Positions 54,432 to 63,985 are shown, counted from the stretch's first letter. The stretch is DNA of 64,000 bases from Lysinibacillus xylanilyticus (GCF_001183605.1 NZ_LFXJ01000010.1:543890-607889); one strand, 5' to 3'. Notes: a model not told the origin generated them from the sequence alone. Translations and numbers: made by a program.

Positions 54432-54483
54432 TCAATGAATAAGAAAGTATGTGTGAATCTTTTTTGCTCTTTGGAAGGCGGAT

Positions 54484-54590
54484 GTCGATAAAATTCAGAA
54501 GTTGGGTGATAAAACGTGAAAGTTAGTCGATAAAATTCAAAAGTTGGGCGATAATTCCCGGAAGCCTTCTGATAAAACTAAAAATTTGTA
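54484..54590 (+). repeat. 21-bp tandem array, GATAAAA type (about 5 units)
   Basis: Units of 21 bases begin GTCGATAAAATTCAGAAGTT and vary, the last two being diverged. The left flank TTTTTTGCTCTTTGGAAGG is shared with the array at 28543. The second unit (GGTGATAAAACGTGAAAGTT) is identical in both arrays. Confidence 0.8.
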
Positions 54591-54626
54591 TGTTATTTTG
54601 TTAAAACGGATGTGGCGTGAATCAGT

Positions 54627-54895
54627 TGATTGGAGTGGAGACTGGGCAACTCCTTGGGAATCAGCGTCACAGATGAGACCCTGGAGCGAGCAGGCAGGGA
54701 ACGAAGGCTAAAAACATCACATCCTGTGATAACGCCTTTGTGACCAACATCGGTGCTGCTGCCGCTTCGCTTTCGCGCAAAAAACATCTGTTGGCCCAAG
54801 CGGCTCATCGGACGCCCCCAGGAAGCTTTGCTCTGTGCGAAAGCGAAGCGTCAGCGACAAGCGCCCAGTCGGAACGGAAATTACCCCTTCGTTGT
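54627..54895 (+). repeat. GC-rich dispersed element, copy 7 (longest)
   Basis: From TTGATTGGAGTGGAGACTGG through ACATCACATCCTGTGATAAC to GCGCCCAGTCGGAACGGAAA. Two copies of the short nested module lie inside in opposite orientation (54752-54795 minus and 54830-54863 plus). It immediately follows the 21-bp array. Confidence 0.8.
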
Positions 54896-55025
54896 GCCAA
54901 AGAGAGATTCTTTGATCATTTCATTTTCATTTAAACAACAATAAACACATAAATATAAAGAGAAAACATAGTTTGTTGAGATAAAACGATGTTGAGAGTA
55001 ATTGATTTAGTTAGGGAGGGATAAA

Positions 55026-55262
55026 ATGCGTTTCTCAATGTTACAGCAAAAAGAAGTTATTGAAGCAGGCAATGGACGCTTTTTAGGATTTGTGGTAGAT
55101 GCAGAGGTATCCAAAGAAACAGGCTATGTAACGGCTTTTATGATTGCAGAGCCTCGTAAATATTTAGGCTTTTTTCGCGGAGAAGAATCTGTTAGGAAAG
55201 TGTATATGAAGGATGTACTTGTAGTTGGAAAAGATGTAATTTTAGTGAAAGCATTATCCTAA
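55026..55262 (+). CDS. ylmC: YlmC/YmxH family sporulation protein (PRC-barrel)
   Basis: The 78-residue PRC-barrel protein reads MRFSMLQQKEVIEAGNGRFLGFVVDAEV with YVTAFMIAEPRKYLGFF. The family is conserved in spore formers and lies after sigG; its molecular role is not known. An AGGGAGG site precedes the ATG. ylmE follows after about 150 bases. Confidence 0.9.
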   Translation: MRFSMLQQKEVIEAGNGRFLGFVVDAEVSKETGYVTAFMIAEPRKYLGFFRGEESVRKVYMKDVLVVGKDVILVKALS

Positions 55263-55413
55263 AGAGCAAAATTTCTATGCATATTAAAAAATTAAGCAAT
55301 TTTAAGCATTAGTAGGGTAAAATGTACTTTCACATAGGTCAGGCTATTCATTGATAATTCAAGCATTGCTTGTTACAATAAAAGAAACTATTGTTGTAAA
55401 GTTGGGAAAAACA

Positions 55414-56118
55414 GTGACAAAAATCATAACAAATTTAAAGAAAATTAATGATCTTATACAAACAGCAAAAAAACATGCAAATCGTGAAACAGAGAAAGTT
55501 CAAATTATTGCAGTGACAAAAGAAGTTTCTGTAGAAAGAACACAAGAAGCAATTGATGCAGGGCTTATGCATTTAGGAGAGAACCGCCCTGAAGGTTTAA
55601 ATTGTAAAGTTGAGGCGATTCAAGCTGATGTACATTGGCATTATATCGGGTCTTTACAAACTCGTAAGGTAAAACAAGTTATTAACAGTATTGATTATTT
55701 ACATGCATTAGATCGATTAAGTTTAGCACAAGAAATTGAAAAAAGAGCAGACAAACCTGTCAAATGTTTTGTACAAGTTAATGTCTCAGGCGAAGAAGCA
55801 AAACATGGTTTATCGATTGAAGAAGTTCTGCCTTTTATTGAATCATTAAAGGATTTCACAAAAATTCAAGTTGTTGGTTTAATGACGATGGCACCAAATA
55901 CAGATGAGGATACAATTATTCGCTCTGTTTTTAAGCAATTAAAACAATGTCAACAGCAAATAGCCGAGCAAGGATTCGCGCATGCACCTTGTACCGAGTT
56001 ATCAATGGGCATGTCTAATGACTTTGAAATTGCGGTAGAAGAAGGGGCTACATTTGTTCGAGTTGGAACGGCTCTTGTTGGAAATGAAAGAGGGGAACAG
56101 GATGAGCATGAAAAATAA
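55414..56118 (+). CDS. ylmE: YggS-family PLP homeostasis protein YlmE
   Basis: The product of about 234 residues is a PLP-binding TIM-barrel of the YggS type. The PLP lysine is in [46 protein letters not shown] and [29 protein letters not shown] follow. It buffers free PLP and affects amino-acid metabolism. I chose the GTG at 55414 by family length; the ribosome site (TGGGA) is weak, and the frame stays open upstream to 55351. It overlaps sepF by 17 bases. Confidence 0.9.
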   Translation: MTKIITNLKKINDLIQTAKKHANRETEKVQIIAVTKEVSVERTQEAIDAGLMHLGENRPEGLNCKVEAIQADVHWHYIGSLQTRKVKQVINSIDYLHALDRLSLAQEIEKRADKPVKCFVQVNVSGEEAKHGLSIEEVLPFIESLKDFTKIQVVGLMTMAPNTDEDTIIRSVFKQLKQCQQQIAEQGFAHAPCTELSMGMSNDFEIAVEEGATFVRVGTALVGNERGEQDEHEK

Positions 56119-56599
56119 AATTAAAAATTTCTTTTATCTTGAGGAAGATTTAGAAGAAGAAATCACGCAAGCTCCTATTCAACAGCAACAACCCGTACAA
56201 CAACAGCAACAGATTCAATCAGTAAAGCCTAAAAAAGTTATGAAAGAGCGTAAGGCACCTGTTCAGGAAATTTTTCCGCAGAGTACAACACCTACAAACA
56301 ACATTGTTAGTTTGCAAGCAGCGATGAATTCCAAAGGCGCAAAAGTTGTATTAGTTGAACCTAGAGTTTATGCCGAAGCACAGGACATTGCTGAACACTT
56401 AAAAAATAAGCGTGCAACGATTGTCAACTTACAGCGTATCGAGCGAGAGCAAGGTGTAAGGATTATTGATTTTTTAAGTGGCACAGTATATGCACTTGCC
56501 GGTGATATTCAAAGAATTGGAAAAGACATTTTCCTATGCACACCTGAAAATGTAGAAGTGTCTGGCGAAATTTCGAATTTTATTTTAGACGATAATTAA
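56102..56599 (+). CDS. sepF: cell division protein SepF
   Basis: The 165-residue protein has an N-terminal amphipathic helix ([16 protein letters not shown]), a glutamine-rich linker and a C-terminal SepF domain with [32 protein letters not shown] and [18 protein letters not shown]. It binds the membrane and the FtsZ tail and polymerises into rings. The ATG at 56102 follows GAGGGGA. Confidence 0.93.
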   Translation: MSMKNKIKNFFYLEEDLEEEITQAPIQQQQPVQQQQQIQSVKPKKVMKERKAPVQEIFPQSTTPTNNIVSLQAAMNSKGAKVVLVEPRVYAEAQDIAEHLKNKRATIVNLQRIEREQGVRIIDFLSGTVYALAGDIQRIGKDIFLCTPENVEVSGEISNFILDDN

Positions 56600-56619
56600 T
56601 AGCGAGGATTGTAGTTTAT

Positions 56620-56901
56620 ATGACTTTTTATTTAATCTTGAAGTATGTGTCAATAGCATTTTATGTCTATTCACTAATGTTAGTCGCATATGTTTTAATG
56701 TCTTGGGTGCCAGCTGTTCAAAACTCATCAATTGGACGTTTATTAGCAAAAGTATGCGAACCTTATCTTGCCATCTTTAGAAAATTCATCCCGCCAATTG
56801 GCATGATTGATATTTCACCTATTGTAGCAATATTCCTACTTAATTATATTCAAAAAGGGCTTTTTATTGTTATATTAAAAATATACGAGATGTTTGCTTA
56901 A
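56620..56901 (+). CDS. ylmG: YggT family membrane protein YlmG
   Basis: The 93-residue protein has two membrane helices joined by the conserved loop VLMSWVPAVQNSSIGRLLAKVCEPYLAIFRKFIPPIGMIDISPI. The family is found with sepF in Gram-positives and cyanobacteria and may help membrane or division-protein organisation. It starts 20 bases after sepF. A terminator follows. Confidence 0.92.
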   Translation: MTFYLILKYVSIAFYVYSLMLVAYVLMSWVPAVQNSSIGRLLAKVCEPYLAIFRKFIPPIGMIDISPIVAIFLLNYIQKGLFIVILKIYEMFA

Positions 56902-56902
56902 A

Positions 56903-56935
56903 AGAAATCCTCACGAACGGTGGGGATTTTTTATT
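56903..56935 (+). terminator. terminator after ylmG
   Basis: AAATCCTCAC pairs with GTGGGGATTT, followed by T. Confidence 0.85.
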
Positions 56936-57129
56936 TATGGGGAATACTATATTTAAAAAGATGGTGGGTTAACGATTTAGTGATGATTCCCTTCATTTCA
57001 TAAGAATTGAGTAGGGATCGAAGTTCTAATTATCCCCGCAGAAAACGTACTACTTGCGTATAATGTGAAGTCAAGTACATATTTTTTGAAATGACAAAAA
57101 CTGAGATAACGTTTGCTATGTATAAAGGT

Positions 57130-57245
57130 TGATTGGTCTCATCGGACGCATCCCAGGAAGCTTTGCTCTGTGCGAAAGCGAAGCGACAGCGGCAAAGCGC
57201 CCAACCGGAACGGAAATCAACACCACGTTATGGTTATGAGCCTAT
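57130..57245 (+). repeat. GC-rich dispersed element, copy 8 (partial)
   Basis: TTGATTGG, then CTCATCGGACGCATCCCAGG, the short nested module (57165-57196) and the end GCGCCCAACCGGAACGGAAA with ACGTTATGGTTATGAGCC. It lies between ylmG and ylmH, splitting a cluster that is normally tight. Confidence 0.7.
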
Positions 57246-57314
57246 TTTAAAAAAATCCTGAAAATACCAATGAAATTGAACTAGTAAAAGAGAGATAATA
57301 GAGGTGAAAGTTAT

Positions 57315-58103
57315 ATGGAGCATTTAATACAGCATTTTAGAAAAGATGAGCAGCCTTTTATTGAACAGGTTGTGGGCTGGCAGCATGAGGTAGAGGATCG
57401 ATATGCTCCAAAGCTTACTGATTTTCTGGATCCTCGACAGCGCTTTATTGTTGCATCGATAATTGGCCAGTATGACACTTTAAAAACAGCTAGTGCTGGG
57501 CTCTTTGATGATGCGGAAAGACAACGCATGCTGGTTTATCCTACTTATTATGAGCCTATGGAGGAAGATTTTCAGCTTACAATATTTACGATTCAATATC
57601 CTATGAAATTTGTCCAATTACGTCATCCAGATGTCCTTGGAGCTTTGTTATCTTTAGGATTGGATCGTGGCAAGTTCGGTGATATTCGTGTCAATGACCA
57701 TCAAGTACAATTTGTAGTAGCGAATGAGGTAGCGGAATATGTACGCTTACATTTAACAGGCATCGGTAAAGTAAAGGTACATATAGAATCGATTAAAGAA
57801 ACGGAGCCATTGCTACAAAACGAGGATGAGTGGCTAGAAGAATTTCATACTGTTTCATCTATGCGTTTAGATGTGATTATCTCAACGGTTTTAAAAATTT
57901 CTCGTCAGAAGGTACAAGCATTAATTACAGGTAAAAAGGTACGTGTCAATTGGACTGAACGGGATTCAGTTGCTTTTGAATTACAAGAAGGAGATATTTT
58001 ATCTGTACGTGGAAGCGGTCGAATAAAAATTATGATGACTGAAGGACGTACAAAAAAAGATAAAATTCGTTTGCAAATTGGTCGATTGGCCCAAAAAAGC
58101 TAA
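57315..58103 (+). CDS. ylmH: S4-domain RNA-binding protein YlmH
   Basis: The 262-residue protein has the YlmH N-terminal domain with LTDFLDPRQRFIVASIIGQ, RMLVYPTYYEP and GALLSLGLDRGKFGDI. A C-terminal S4 domain (about 180-245) has SMRLDVIISTVLKISRQKVQALITGKKVRVNW. S4 proteins of this group bind ribosomes with stalled peptidyl-tRNA; YlmH is reported to act in ribosome rescue. It precedes divIVA, the standard order. Confidence 0.92.
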   Translation: MEHLIQHFRKDEQPFIEQVVGWQHEVEDRYAPKLTDFLDPRQRFIVASIIGQYDTLKTASAGLFDDAERQRMLVYPTYYEPMEEDFQLTIFTIQYPMKFVQLRHPDVLGALLSLGLDRGKFGDIRVNDHQVQFVVANEVAEYVRLHLTGIGKVKVHIESIKETEPLLQNEDEWLEEFHTVSSMRLDVIISTVLKISRQKVQALITGKKVRVNWTERDSVAFELQEGDILSVRGSGRIKIMMTEGRTKKDKIRLQIGRLAQKS

Positions 58104-58198
58104 AAATCAAGTAAATTTCATTAATTTTTACTGCTAAGTTGTTGGAACAATTGTATAATAGAAAGTACTAATGTACATGTAAAGGAGAGAAGGATCGT

Positions 58199-58723
58199 AT
58201 GCCATTATCACCTATTGATATACATAATAAGGAGTTTACTAAATCTTTCAGAGGCTATGCTGAAGATGAAGTAAATGAATTTTTAGATCAAATTATTAAA
58301 GACTATGAAATTTTGTTACGTGAAAAAAAGGAAGTAGACAGACAACTAGAAATTTCCTTAGAACAAGCGAGACATTTTAACTCATTAGAGGAAACATTAC
58401 AAAAATCAATTGTTGTTGCACAAGAGGCAGCTGATGAAGTACGAAGAAATTCTCAAAAAGAAGCTAAACTCATTGTAAAGGAAGCAGAAAAAAATGCTGA
58501 TCGTATTATCAATGAGGCTTTAACAAAAGCTCGAAAAGTAACAATAGAAATTGATGAGCTGAAAAAGCAATCTAAAGTATTCCGTAATCGTTTTAAAATG
58601 CTTGTAGAGGCACAACTGGATTTACTAAATGCAGACGATTGGGACCATTTGCTACAATATGATATTGACCTTACTGAAATTCAATCATCTGTTGAAGAAG
58701 CACAGGAAGCCGATCAAGTTTAA
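58199..58723 (+). CDS. divIVA: polar/septal membrane-curvature protein DivIVA
   Basis: The 174-residue protein has the N-terminal membrane-binding head LSPIDIHNKEFTKSFRGYAEDEVNEFLDQII and then a long coiled coil rich in Glu and Lys. It marks curved membranes at septa and poles, where it positions Min proteins and the spore chromosome anchor. A TATAAT box (58154-58159) lies 40 bases upstream. An AAGGAGAG site precedes the ATG. Confidence 0.95.
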   Translation: MPLSPIDIHNKEFTKSFRGYAEDEVNEFLDQIIKDYEILLREKKEVDRQLEISLEQARHFNSLEETLQKSIVVAQEAADEVRRNSQKEAKLIVKEAEKNADRIINEALTKARKVTIEIDELKKQSKVFRNRFKMLVEAQLDLLNADDWDHLLQYDIDLTEIQSSVEEAQEADQV

Positions 58724-58759
58724 TCGCTTTTATAGACATGGGCACGCAATAAGTGAAAC

Positions 58760-58788
58760 TTGACGTGATTGTATGATTTTCATATACT
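58760..58788 (+). promoter_or_regulatory. sigma-A promoter of ileS
   Basis: TTGACG (58760-58765) and TATACT (58783-58788) lie 17 bases apart, five of six matches each, in front of the T-box leader. Confidence 0.75.
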
Positions 58789-58825
58789 ATTGTAATAGTA
58801 ATTATTTTGAACACATATGCAAAAC

Positions 58826-59068
58826 AGGCAGAGACGAAGACAGTATTTGTTAGGCGTAGTTAAGCGATTTGGGGATAGTGTGAGCCCGAACAAGCAAATA
58901 ACAATGAACATCACTTCTGAGCTAAAATAACTGAATGCAGTAAGTTATTTCGTGATGCACAACGTTAACGTGCTTTAAGAGTGGTAGTGCAATTTTGTGC
59001 TACAATTAGGGTGGTACCGCGAGTATAAGCTTCTCGTCCCTTTGAGGGATTGAGAGGCTTTTTTTTAT
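58826..59068 (+). promoter_or_regulatory. T-box riboswitch (tRNA-Ile) with terminator
   Basis: The leader has the T-box sequence AGGGTGGTACCGCG at 59008-59021. The terminator stem CTTCTCGTCCC ... GGGATTGAGAGGC with a T run ends at about 59068. In the stem I region GAACATCAC carries the candidate specifier ATC (58910-58912), an isoleucine codon. Uncharged tRNA-Ile would pair with the specifier and the T-box and prevent termination. Confidence 0.93.
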
Positions 59069-59154
59069 GTTCAAATGGCGGAAGGCTGCCATTTCTATTC
59101 GTGTGGCCTATACTTTCGTTTTTGAAATGTATTGATTTTGCCAATAACTAGAAC

Positions 59155-59235
59155 TAAGGAATGGCATCATCGCACGTCCCAAGAACACGCCGAGTCGGAA
59201 CTGAAGTCAACCCTACGTTATGGTGATGAGCCTAA
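59155..59235 (+). repeat. GC-rich dispersed element, copy 9 (partial), inside the ileS leader
   Basis: GGCATCATCGCACGTCCC, then CGAGTCGGAACTGAAGTCAA and CCCTACGTTATGGTGATGAG. Only the right end of the family is present, downstream of the T-box terminator and upstream of ileS. Confidence 0.65.
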
Positions 59236-59306
59236 TAACTGTCGTTTGTGAATGAGCGCCTTAGTGCATATGTTCTTTGTTTGTAAAATAAAGGAGGAAT
59301 TGAAAA

Positions 59307-62075
59307 ATGGTTGAGTACAAAGATACTTTATTAATGCCAAAAACAGATTTCCCAATGCGTGGAAACTTACCGGCGAATGAACCGAAGATGCAAGAAAAAT
59401 GGAATGAGATGGACATCAATAAATTACAGATGGAGCGCACAGAAGGACGCCCTGAGTATGTGTTACACGATGGACCTCCATATGCAAATGGTGATATCCA
59501 TATCGGCCATGCTTTGAATAAAGTACTGAAAGATATGATTACACGTCATCGCTCTATGACTGGCTACCATGTTAACTATATTCCAGGCTGGGATACACAT
59601 GGTTTACCAATTGAGCAAGCTCTTACGAACAAAGGTGTAAAACGCAAAGAAATGTCTGTTGCTGAATTCCGTAAATTATGTGAAGAGTATGCTTACGAGC
59701 AAATCGACAACCAACGTACACAATTCCGCCGTTTAGGTGTTCGTGGTGATTGGGAAAATCCATATATTACATTAAAGCCTGAATTCGAAGCACGTCAAAT
59801 TGAAGTATTCGGAAAGATGGCTGAAAAAGGCTATATTTATAAAGGTTTAAAACCAGTTTACTGGTCTCCATCATCTGAATCTGCACTTGCAGAGGCAGAG
59901 ATTGAATATCAAGATATTAAATCGCCTTCTATTTATGTAAGCTTTGCGCTTAAAGATGCTAAAGGTGTTGTCCCAGCAGATGCTAAAATTATCATTTGGA
60001 CAACAACACCTTGGACACTTCCAGCAAACTTAGGGATTTCTGTAAACCCTGAATTTATTTATGTGGTTGTTGCAGTTGCAGATAAAAAATTCATCATTGC
60101 AAAAGAATTATTAGAAAAAGTTGCTAACGAACTTGAATGGGAAGCGTATGAAATTGTTCAAGAAATTAAAGGTGAAGCATTAGATCGAATTGTTGCACAG
60201 CATCCATTCTATGACCGTGAATCTCTTGTGATGGTTGGCGAGCACGTAACTGCTGAAGCGGGTACTGGCTGTGTTCATACAGCACCAGGACACGGGGAAG
60301 ATGACTATCATATTAGCAAGCAATATGGTCTACCAATTCTTAGCCCTGTTGATAATAGCGGCTGCTATACTGATGAAGCACCTGGTTTTGAAGGTGTATT
60401 CTACAATGATGCAAACAAATTAATCACAGAAAAATTAAAAGAAGTAGGCGCATTAGAAAAACTTAACTTCTTTTCACACTCTTATCCACATGACTGGCGT
60501 ACGAAAAAACCAGTTATTTATCGTGCAACACCACAATGGTTTGCGTCAATAGATGCATTCCGTGATGAGTTACTAGAGGCTGTAAAATCAACGGAATTTA
60601 CACCTGCATGGGGTGAAACTCGTCTTTATAATATGATTCGTGACCGTGGAGACTGGGTAATTTCACGTCAGCGCGCATGGGGTGTGCCAATTCCAATTTT
60701 CTATGCTGAAAATGGAGAGCCAATTATTACACCAGAAACAATCGCTCATATCTCTGCATTATTCCGTGAACATGGGTCAAATATTTGGTTCCAAAAAACG
60801 GCAAAAGAATTATTACCTGAAGGCTTCACACATGCAGGTAGCCCGAACGGTGAATTTACAAAAGAAAACGATATTATGGACGTTTGGTTTGATTCAGGTT
60901 CTTCTCACCAAAGTGTGCTAGTAGAACGTGGAATGAAATATCCAGCTGATTTATATTTAGAGGGCTCTGACCAACACCGTGGATGGTTCAACTCATCATT
61001 AATTACTTCTGTAGCTATTAATGGCTATGCACCATATAAGGGACTATTAACACATGGTTTCGTGCTAGATGGTGAAGGTCGTAAGATGAGTAAATCTTTA
61101 GGGAATGTAATTATCCCGAAAAAAGTTATGGATCAATACGGAGCAGATATTCTTCGTTTATGGGTTGCCTCTGTAGATTATACAGCCGACGTTCGTATCT
61201 CAATGGATATGTTGAAACAAGTATCTGAGGTTTATCGAAAAATCCGTAATACATTCCGTTTCTTACACGGAAATGTAGCTGATTTCGATGTAACGAAAGA
61301 TCGAGTAGCATATGAAGATCTTCGTGAAATGGATCAGTACGTTTATATGCGCTTACAGGATGTATTAAAAACTGTACGTGCTGCATATGATCGCTATGAT
61401 TTCGCAGCTGTTTATCATGCAGTGAATAACTTTGTTGCTGTAGAATTATCTTCATTCTATTTAGATATTGCAAAAGATGTTGTGTACATCGAAGGCCACG
61501 ACAACAAAGATCGCCGTGCGATGCAAACAGTTATTTATGACACATTAATGACATTAGTAAAAGTGATGTCACCTATTATTCCTCATACAAGTGACGAGAT
61601 GTGGTCTTACTTACATGATCAAGGTGTTGTAGAAGAGGTATCTGTACAATTAACAGACTTCCCAGAGGTAGATGAACATGAAAACTTCGAAAGTCTACGT
61701 GCAAAATGGGTGAAAATTATTGATGTTCGTGATGATATTTTAAAAGCATTAGAGGAAGCTCGTAATGCAAAAACAATCGGTAAATCACTTGAAGCGAAAG
61801 TGACAGTTTATGCGAAAGAAGATGTAACGGCATTATTAAGTGATGCAAGCATTGATTTTGCACAGCTTTCAATCGTTTCTGCCTTTGAAGTAGCATCAAT
61901 TGAAGCTGCACCTTCAGATGCATTAGCTCTAGAACATGCATCGATTGTTGTAGAAAAGGCAACAGGTGAAAAATGTGAGCGTTGCTGGTCTATTTCAGAA
62001 ACAGTCGGTTCAAATGAAGCACAACCAACAGTATGTACGCGTTGTGCGGAAGTTGTAGAAAAGTATTACGCTTAA
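59307..62075 (+). CDS. ileS: isoleucyl-tRNA synthetase
   Basis: The 922-residue class Ia synthetase has HIGH at 65-68 (in [13 protein letters not shown]) and KMSKS at 593-597. An editing domain lies between them, including [13 protein letters not shown] and [13 protein letters not shown]-terminal zinc site reads CERCW and CTRC. It charges tRNA-Ile. The length and zinc site fit the standard Bacillus IleS. The ATG follows AAAGGAGG. Its mRNA is controlled by the T-box leader. Confidence 0.97.
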   Translation: MVEYKDTLLMPKTDFPMRGNLPANEPKMQEKWNEMDINKLQMERTEGRPEYVLHDGPPYANGDIHIGHALNKVLKDMITRHRSMTGYHVNYIPGWDTHGLPIEQALTNKGVKRKEMSVAEFRKLCEEYAYEQIDNQRTQFRRLGVRGDWENPYITLKPEFEARQIEVFGKMAEKGYIYKGLKPVYWSPSSESALAEAEIEYQDIKSPSIYVSFALKDAKGVVPADAKIIIWTTTPWTLPANLGISVNPEFIYVVVAVADKKFIIAKELLEKVANELEWEAYEIVQEIKGEALDRIVAQHPFYDRESLVMVGEHVTAEAGTGCVHTAPGHGEDDYHISKQYGLPILSPVDNSGCYTDEAPGFEGVFYNDANKLITEKLKEVGALEKLNFFSHSYPHDWRTKKPVIYRATPQWFASIDAFRDELLEAVKSTEFTPAWGETRLYNMIRDRGDWVISRQRAWGVPIPIFYAENGEPIITPETIAHISALFREHGSNIWFQKTAKELLPEGFTHAGSPNGEFTKENDIMDVWFDSGSSHQSVLVERGMKYPADLYLEGSDQHRGWFNSSLITSVAINGYAPYKGLLTHGFVLDGEGRKMSKSLGNVIIPKKVMDQYGADILRLWVASVDYTADVRISMDMLKQVSEVYRKIRNTFRFLHGNVADFDVTKDRVAYEDLREMDQYVYMRLQDVLKTVRAAYDRYDFAAVYHAVNNFVAVELSSFYLDIAKDVVYIEGHDNKDRRAMQTVIYDTLMTLVKVMSPIIPHTSDEMWSYLHDQGVVEEVSVQLTDFPEVDEHENFESLRAKWVKIIDVRDDILKALEEARNAKTIGKSLEAKVTVYAKEDVTALLSDASIDFAQLSIVSAFEVASIEAAPSDALALEHASIVVEKATGEKCERCWSISETVGSNEAQPTVCTRCAEVVEKYYA

Positions 62076-62113
62076 AACAAACATTAAATAAGAATCTGCA
62101 TTCTATAAAATTA

Positions 62114-62155
62114 ATAACGCAAGTCTCCTTGGTAATGGGGGCTTGCGTTTTTTAC
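62114..62155 (+). terminator. terminator after ileS
   Basis: AACGCAAGTCTCC pairs with GGGGGCTTGCGTT, followed by T. Confidence 0.9.
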
Positions 62156-62226
62156 TTTGTCATTGAGGTTTAGCAGATCCTTTTTTGTAATGGAGCGAAT
62201 TGTATGCTTCATTTACGTGTTCTGAA

Positions 62227-62862
62227 CTATTTAAATAATATTTCTTGCGTATTGCGGTAGTCTGTCGGGGATATACCGACATATTTCTTAAATGTCAGGC
62301 TGAAATAATTAGGTGTGTTAAAGCCACAGATGAAGGAGATTTTTTCGATGGTGTAATCGTATTTTCGTAAATACGGCAGTGACTTGATGATACGTGTAAA
62401 GGCTACGTAATCCACAAAATTGCGACCAGTTTCTTTTTTAAACAATCTGCTAAAATGAGTAGCACTAAAATTGATATATTTGGCAACATCACTGATCGTC
62501 AGTTGCTCATCATAGTGATCCTCGATATATTGAATAGCCTTTTGAAGTTGTTCCTGCTTTGTTAAATCTTCGTAAAATCGTATATGAATACTATGAACGG
62601 GCGGTTTCCTCCGTGCCTTTCGAGCTTGGCTATAGGATTCCTTAACTTGCATGGCGTCCTGAAAAACTCCACCAATCCCCATAAAAAGATGTATACCATA
62701 ATCTTTTTTCAATACTTCTATAACCTCAAGTAAACAAGCTCCCCCCTCAGACCAATGCTTAAATGATGTGTATTCATTAGGAATGCGCATAAGCAACAGT
62801 AAATAACGTTCAAAATGTAAAAAGGATAGAGGTGCTTTACTAGCAAAGTTTTGGTGAAACAC
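62227..62862 (-). CDS. AraC-family regulator, probably 5'-truncated
   Basis: The 211-residue frame ends with an intact AraC DNA-binding domain (about 110-205): two helix-turn-helix units, LTISDVAKYINFSATHFSRLFKKET and TIEKISFICGFNTPNYFSLTFKKYVGISPTDYR. The part before it (FMGIGGVFQDAMQVKESYSQARKARR) resembles the degenerate central domain of YesN-type response regulators, but no receiver domain is present. The GTG at 62862 has no clear ribosome site. The frame is open upstream only to a TGA near 62906. I infer a remnant whose N-terminal part was lost. Confidence 0.6.
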   Translation of the reverse strand: MFHQNFASKAPLSFLHFERYLLLLMRIPNEYTSFKHWSEGGACLLEVIEVLKKDYGIHLFMGIGGVFQDAMQVKESYSQARKARRKPPVHSIHIRFYEDLTKQEQLQKAIQYIEDHYDEQLTISDVAKYINFSATHFSRLFKKETGRNFVDYVAFTRIIKSLPYLRKYDYTIEKISFICGFNTPNYFSLTFKKYVGISPTDYRNTQEILFK

Positions 62863-63001
62863 ATTTGTTATAACACTACTAGCATCATGAGGGATAGGTC
62901 CACCTTCCAGCTGATGTCAATGATTTCATGAAGCGTGTGCATTCAAAAGAGTCTGAAACAGCCTGAAACTTCTGTATCTGTATAACATGGAATTAAAATT
63001 G

Positions 63002-63048
63002 AAAAGCTACTGCCATTACTTATGATGTGATGGCAATAGCTTTTTTTT
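63002..63048 (+). terminator. orphan terminator
   Basis: AAAAGCTA with TGCCAT pairs with ATGGCA and TAGCTTTT, followed by T. No intact plus-strand gene ends here; a short frame ending at about 62958 may be the tail of a lost gene. Confidence 0.7.
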
Positions 63049-63059
63049 GTAGGAACGAA

Positions 63060-63915
63060 AGTGACGATAGGATAGCGGAAGCGACGGAAGGAAGAGCTGA
63101 AGAGACGGATAGAAGTCAAAGCGACGGAAAGAAGAGCCAAAGAGACGGATAGGAAGGCCGGGGTGACGGAAGGAAGAGCCGAAGAGACGGAAAGAAAGGC
63201 CAAGGTGACGGATAGAATCGTCAAAAACGTGGATAGAACAGCCAAAGTCGTGGATAGAGCCGACAAAAGCGTGGATAGAGCCGACAAAGAGACGGAAAGA
63301 AAGGCCGAAGAGACGGATAGAATCGTCAAAGACGTGGATAGAGCAGCCAAAAACGTGGATAGAGCCGCCAAAAACGTGGATAGAACAGCCAAAGACGTGG
63401 ATAGAGCAGCCAAAGTCGTGGATAGAACAGTCAAAGACGTGGATAGAGCAGCCAAAGTCGTGGATAGAACCGACGAAGAGACGGAAAGAAAGGCCGAAGA
63501 GACGGATAGAAGTCAAAGCGACGGAAAGAAGAGCCGAAGAGACGTAAAGAAAGGTCAGAGCGACGTAAAGAAAGGCCAAGGTGACGAATAGAATCGTCAA
63601 AGACGTGGATAGAGCAGCCAAAAACGTGGATAGAACAGCCAAAGTCGTAGATAGAGCAGTCAAATACGTGGATAGAACAGCCAAAGTCGTGGATAGAACA
63701 GCCAAAGTCGTGGATAGAACCGCCAAAATCGTGGATAGAGCCGACAAAGAGACGGAAAGAAAGGCCAAAACGATGGATGAAACTCAGAGCGACGGATAGG
63801 AAGTCCAGGGCGACGGATAGGAAGTCCAGGGCGACGAAAAGAAAGCCTAGAGCGATGGAAAAAAGAGCCGAAGCGACGGAAAGAAAGCCAAGAGAGACGG
63901 ATACAAAGTCGAAAA
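63060..63915 (+). repeat. 21-bp minisatellite array (roughly 40 units, two unit types)
   Basis: Type A units have the core GTGGATAGAACAGCCAAAG; type B units have GACGGAAAGAAAGGCCGAAG. Both are 21 bases and are interspersed in blocks. At least two 19-base units (GACGGATAGAAGTCAAAGC, near 63101 and 63502) shift the register. Because 21 is a multiple of three, long frames run through on both strands; none has a convincing start, so I do not call genes. Confidence 0.9.
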
Positions 63916-63924
63916 ACGACAGAT

Positions 63925-63985
63925 AGCTCAGCCAGCACCCACAAGAAACCGCCAAATCGGAGCAGAAATCTACCCCACATAAAGT
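63925..63985 (+). repeat. GC-rich dispersed element, copy 10 (diverged right end)
   Basis: GCCAGCACCCACAAGAAACC, then AATCGGAGCAGAAATC and TACCCCACATAAAG, resembles the right end CAGTCGGAACGGAAATCAAC of the family. It adjoins the 21-bp array and may continue past the window. Confidence 0.45.

Noticed and set aside
53905..54435. 176-codon frame antisense to sigG
   Set aside because: sigG is certain on the plus strand; the antisense product is low-complexity histidine/leucine text.
54740..54944. Two 60-codon frames in the element after sigG
   Set aside because: Overlapping frames in repeat DNA with no ribosome site.
63060..63915. CRISPR array
   Set aside because: The units are directly contiguous with no unique spacers, and no cas gene is present.
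63016..63955. Long overlapping reading frames on both strands of the 21-bp array (up to 250 codons)
   Set aside because: They follow from a repeat length divisible by three. No ribosome site fits, several frames are open at once, and 19-base units shift the register.
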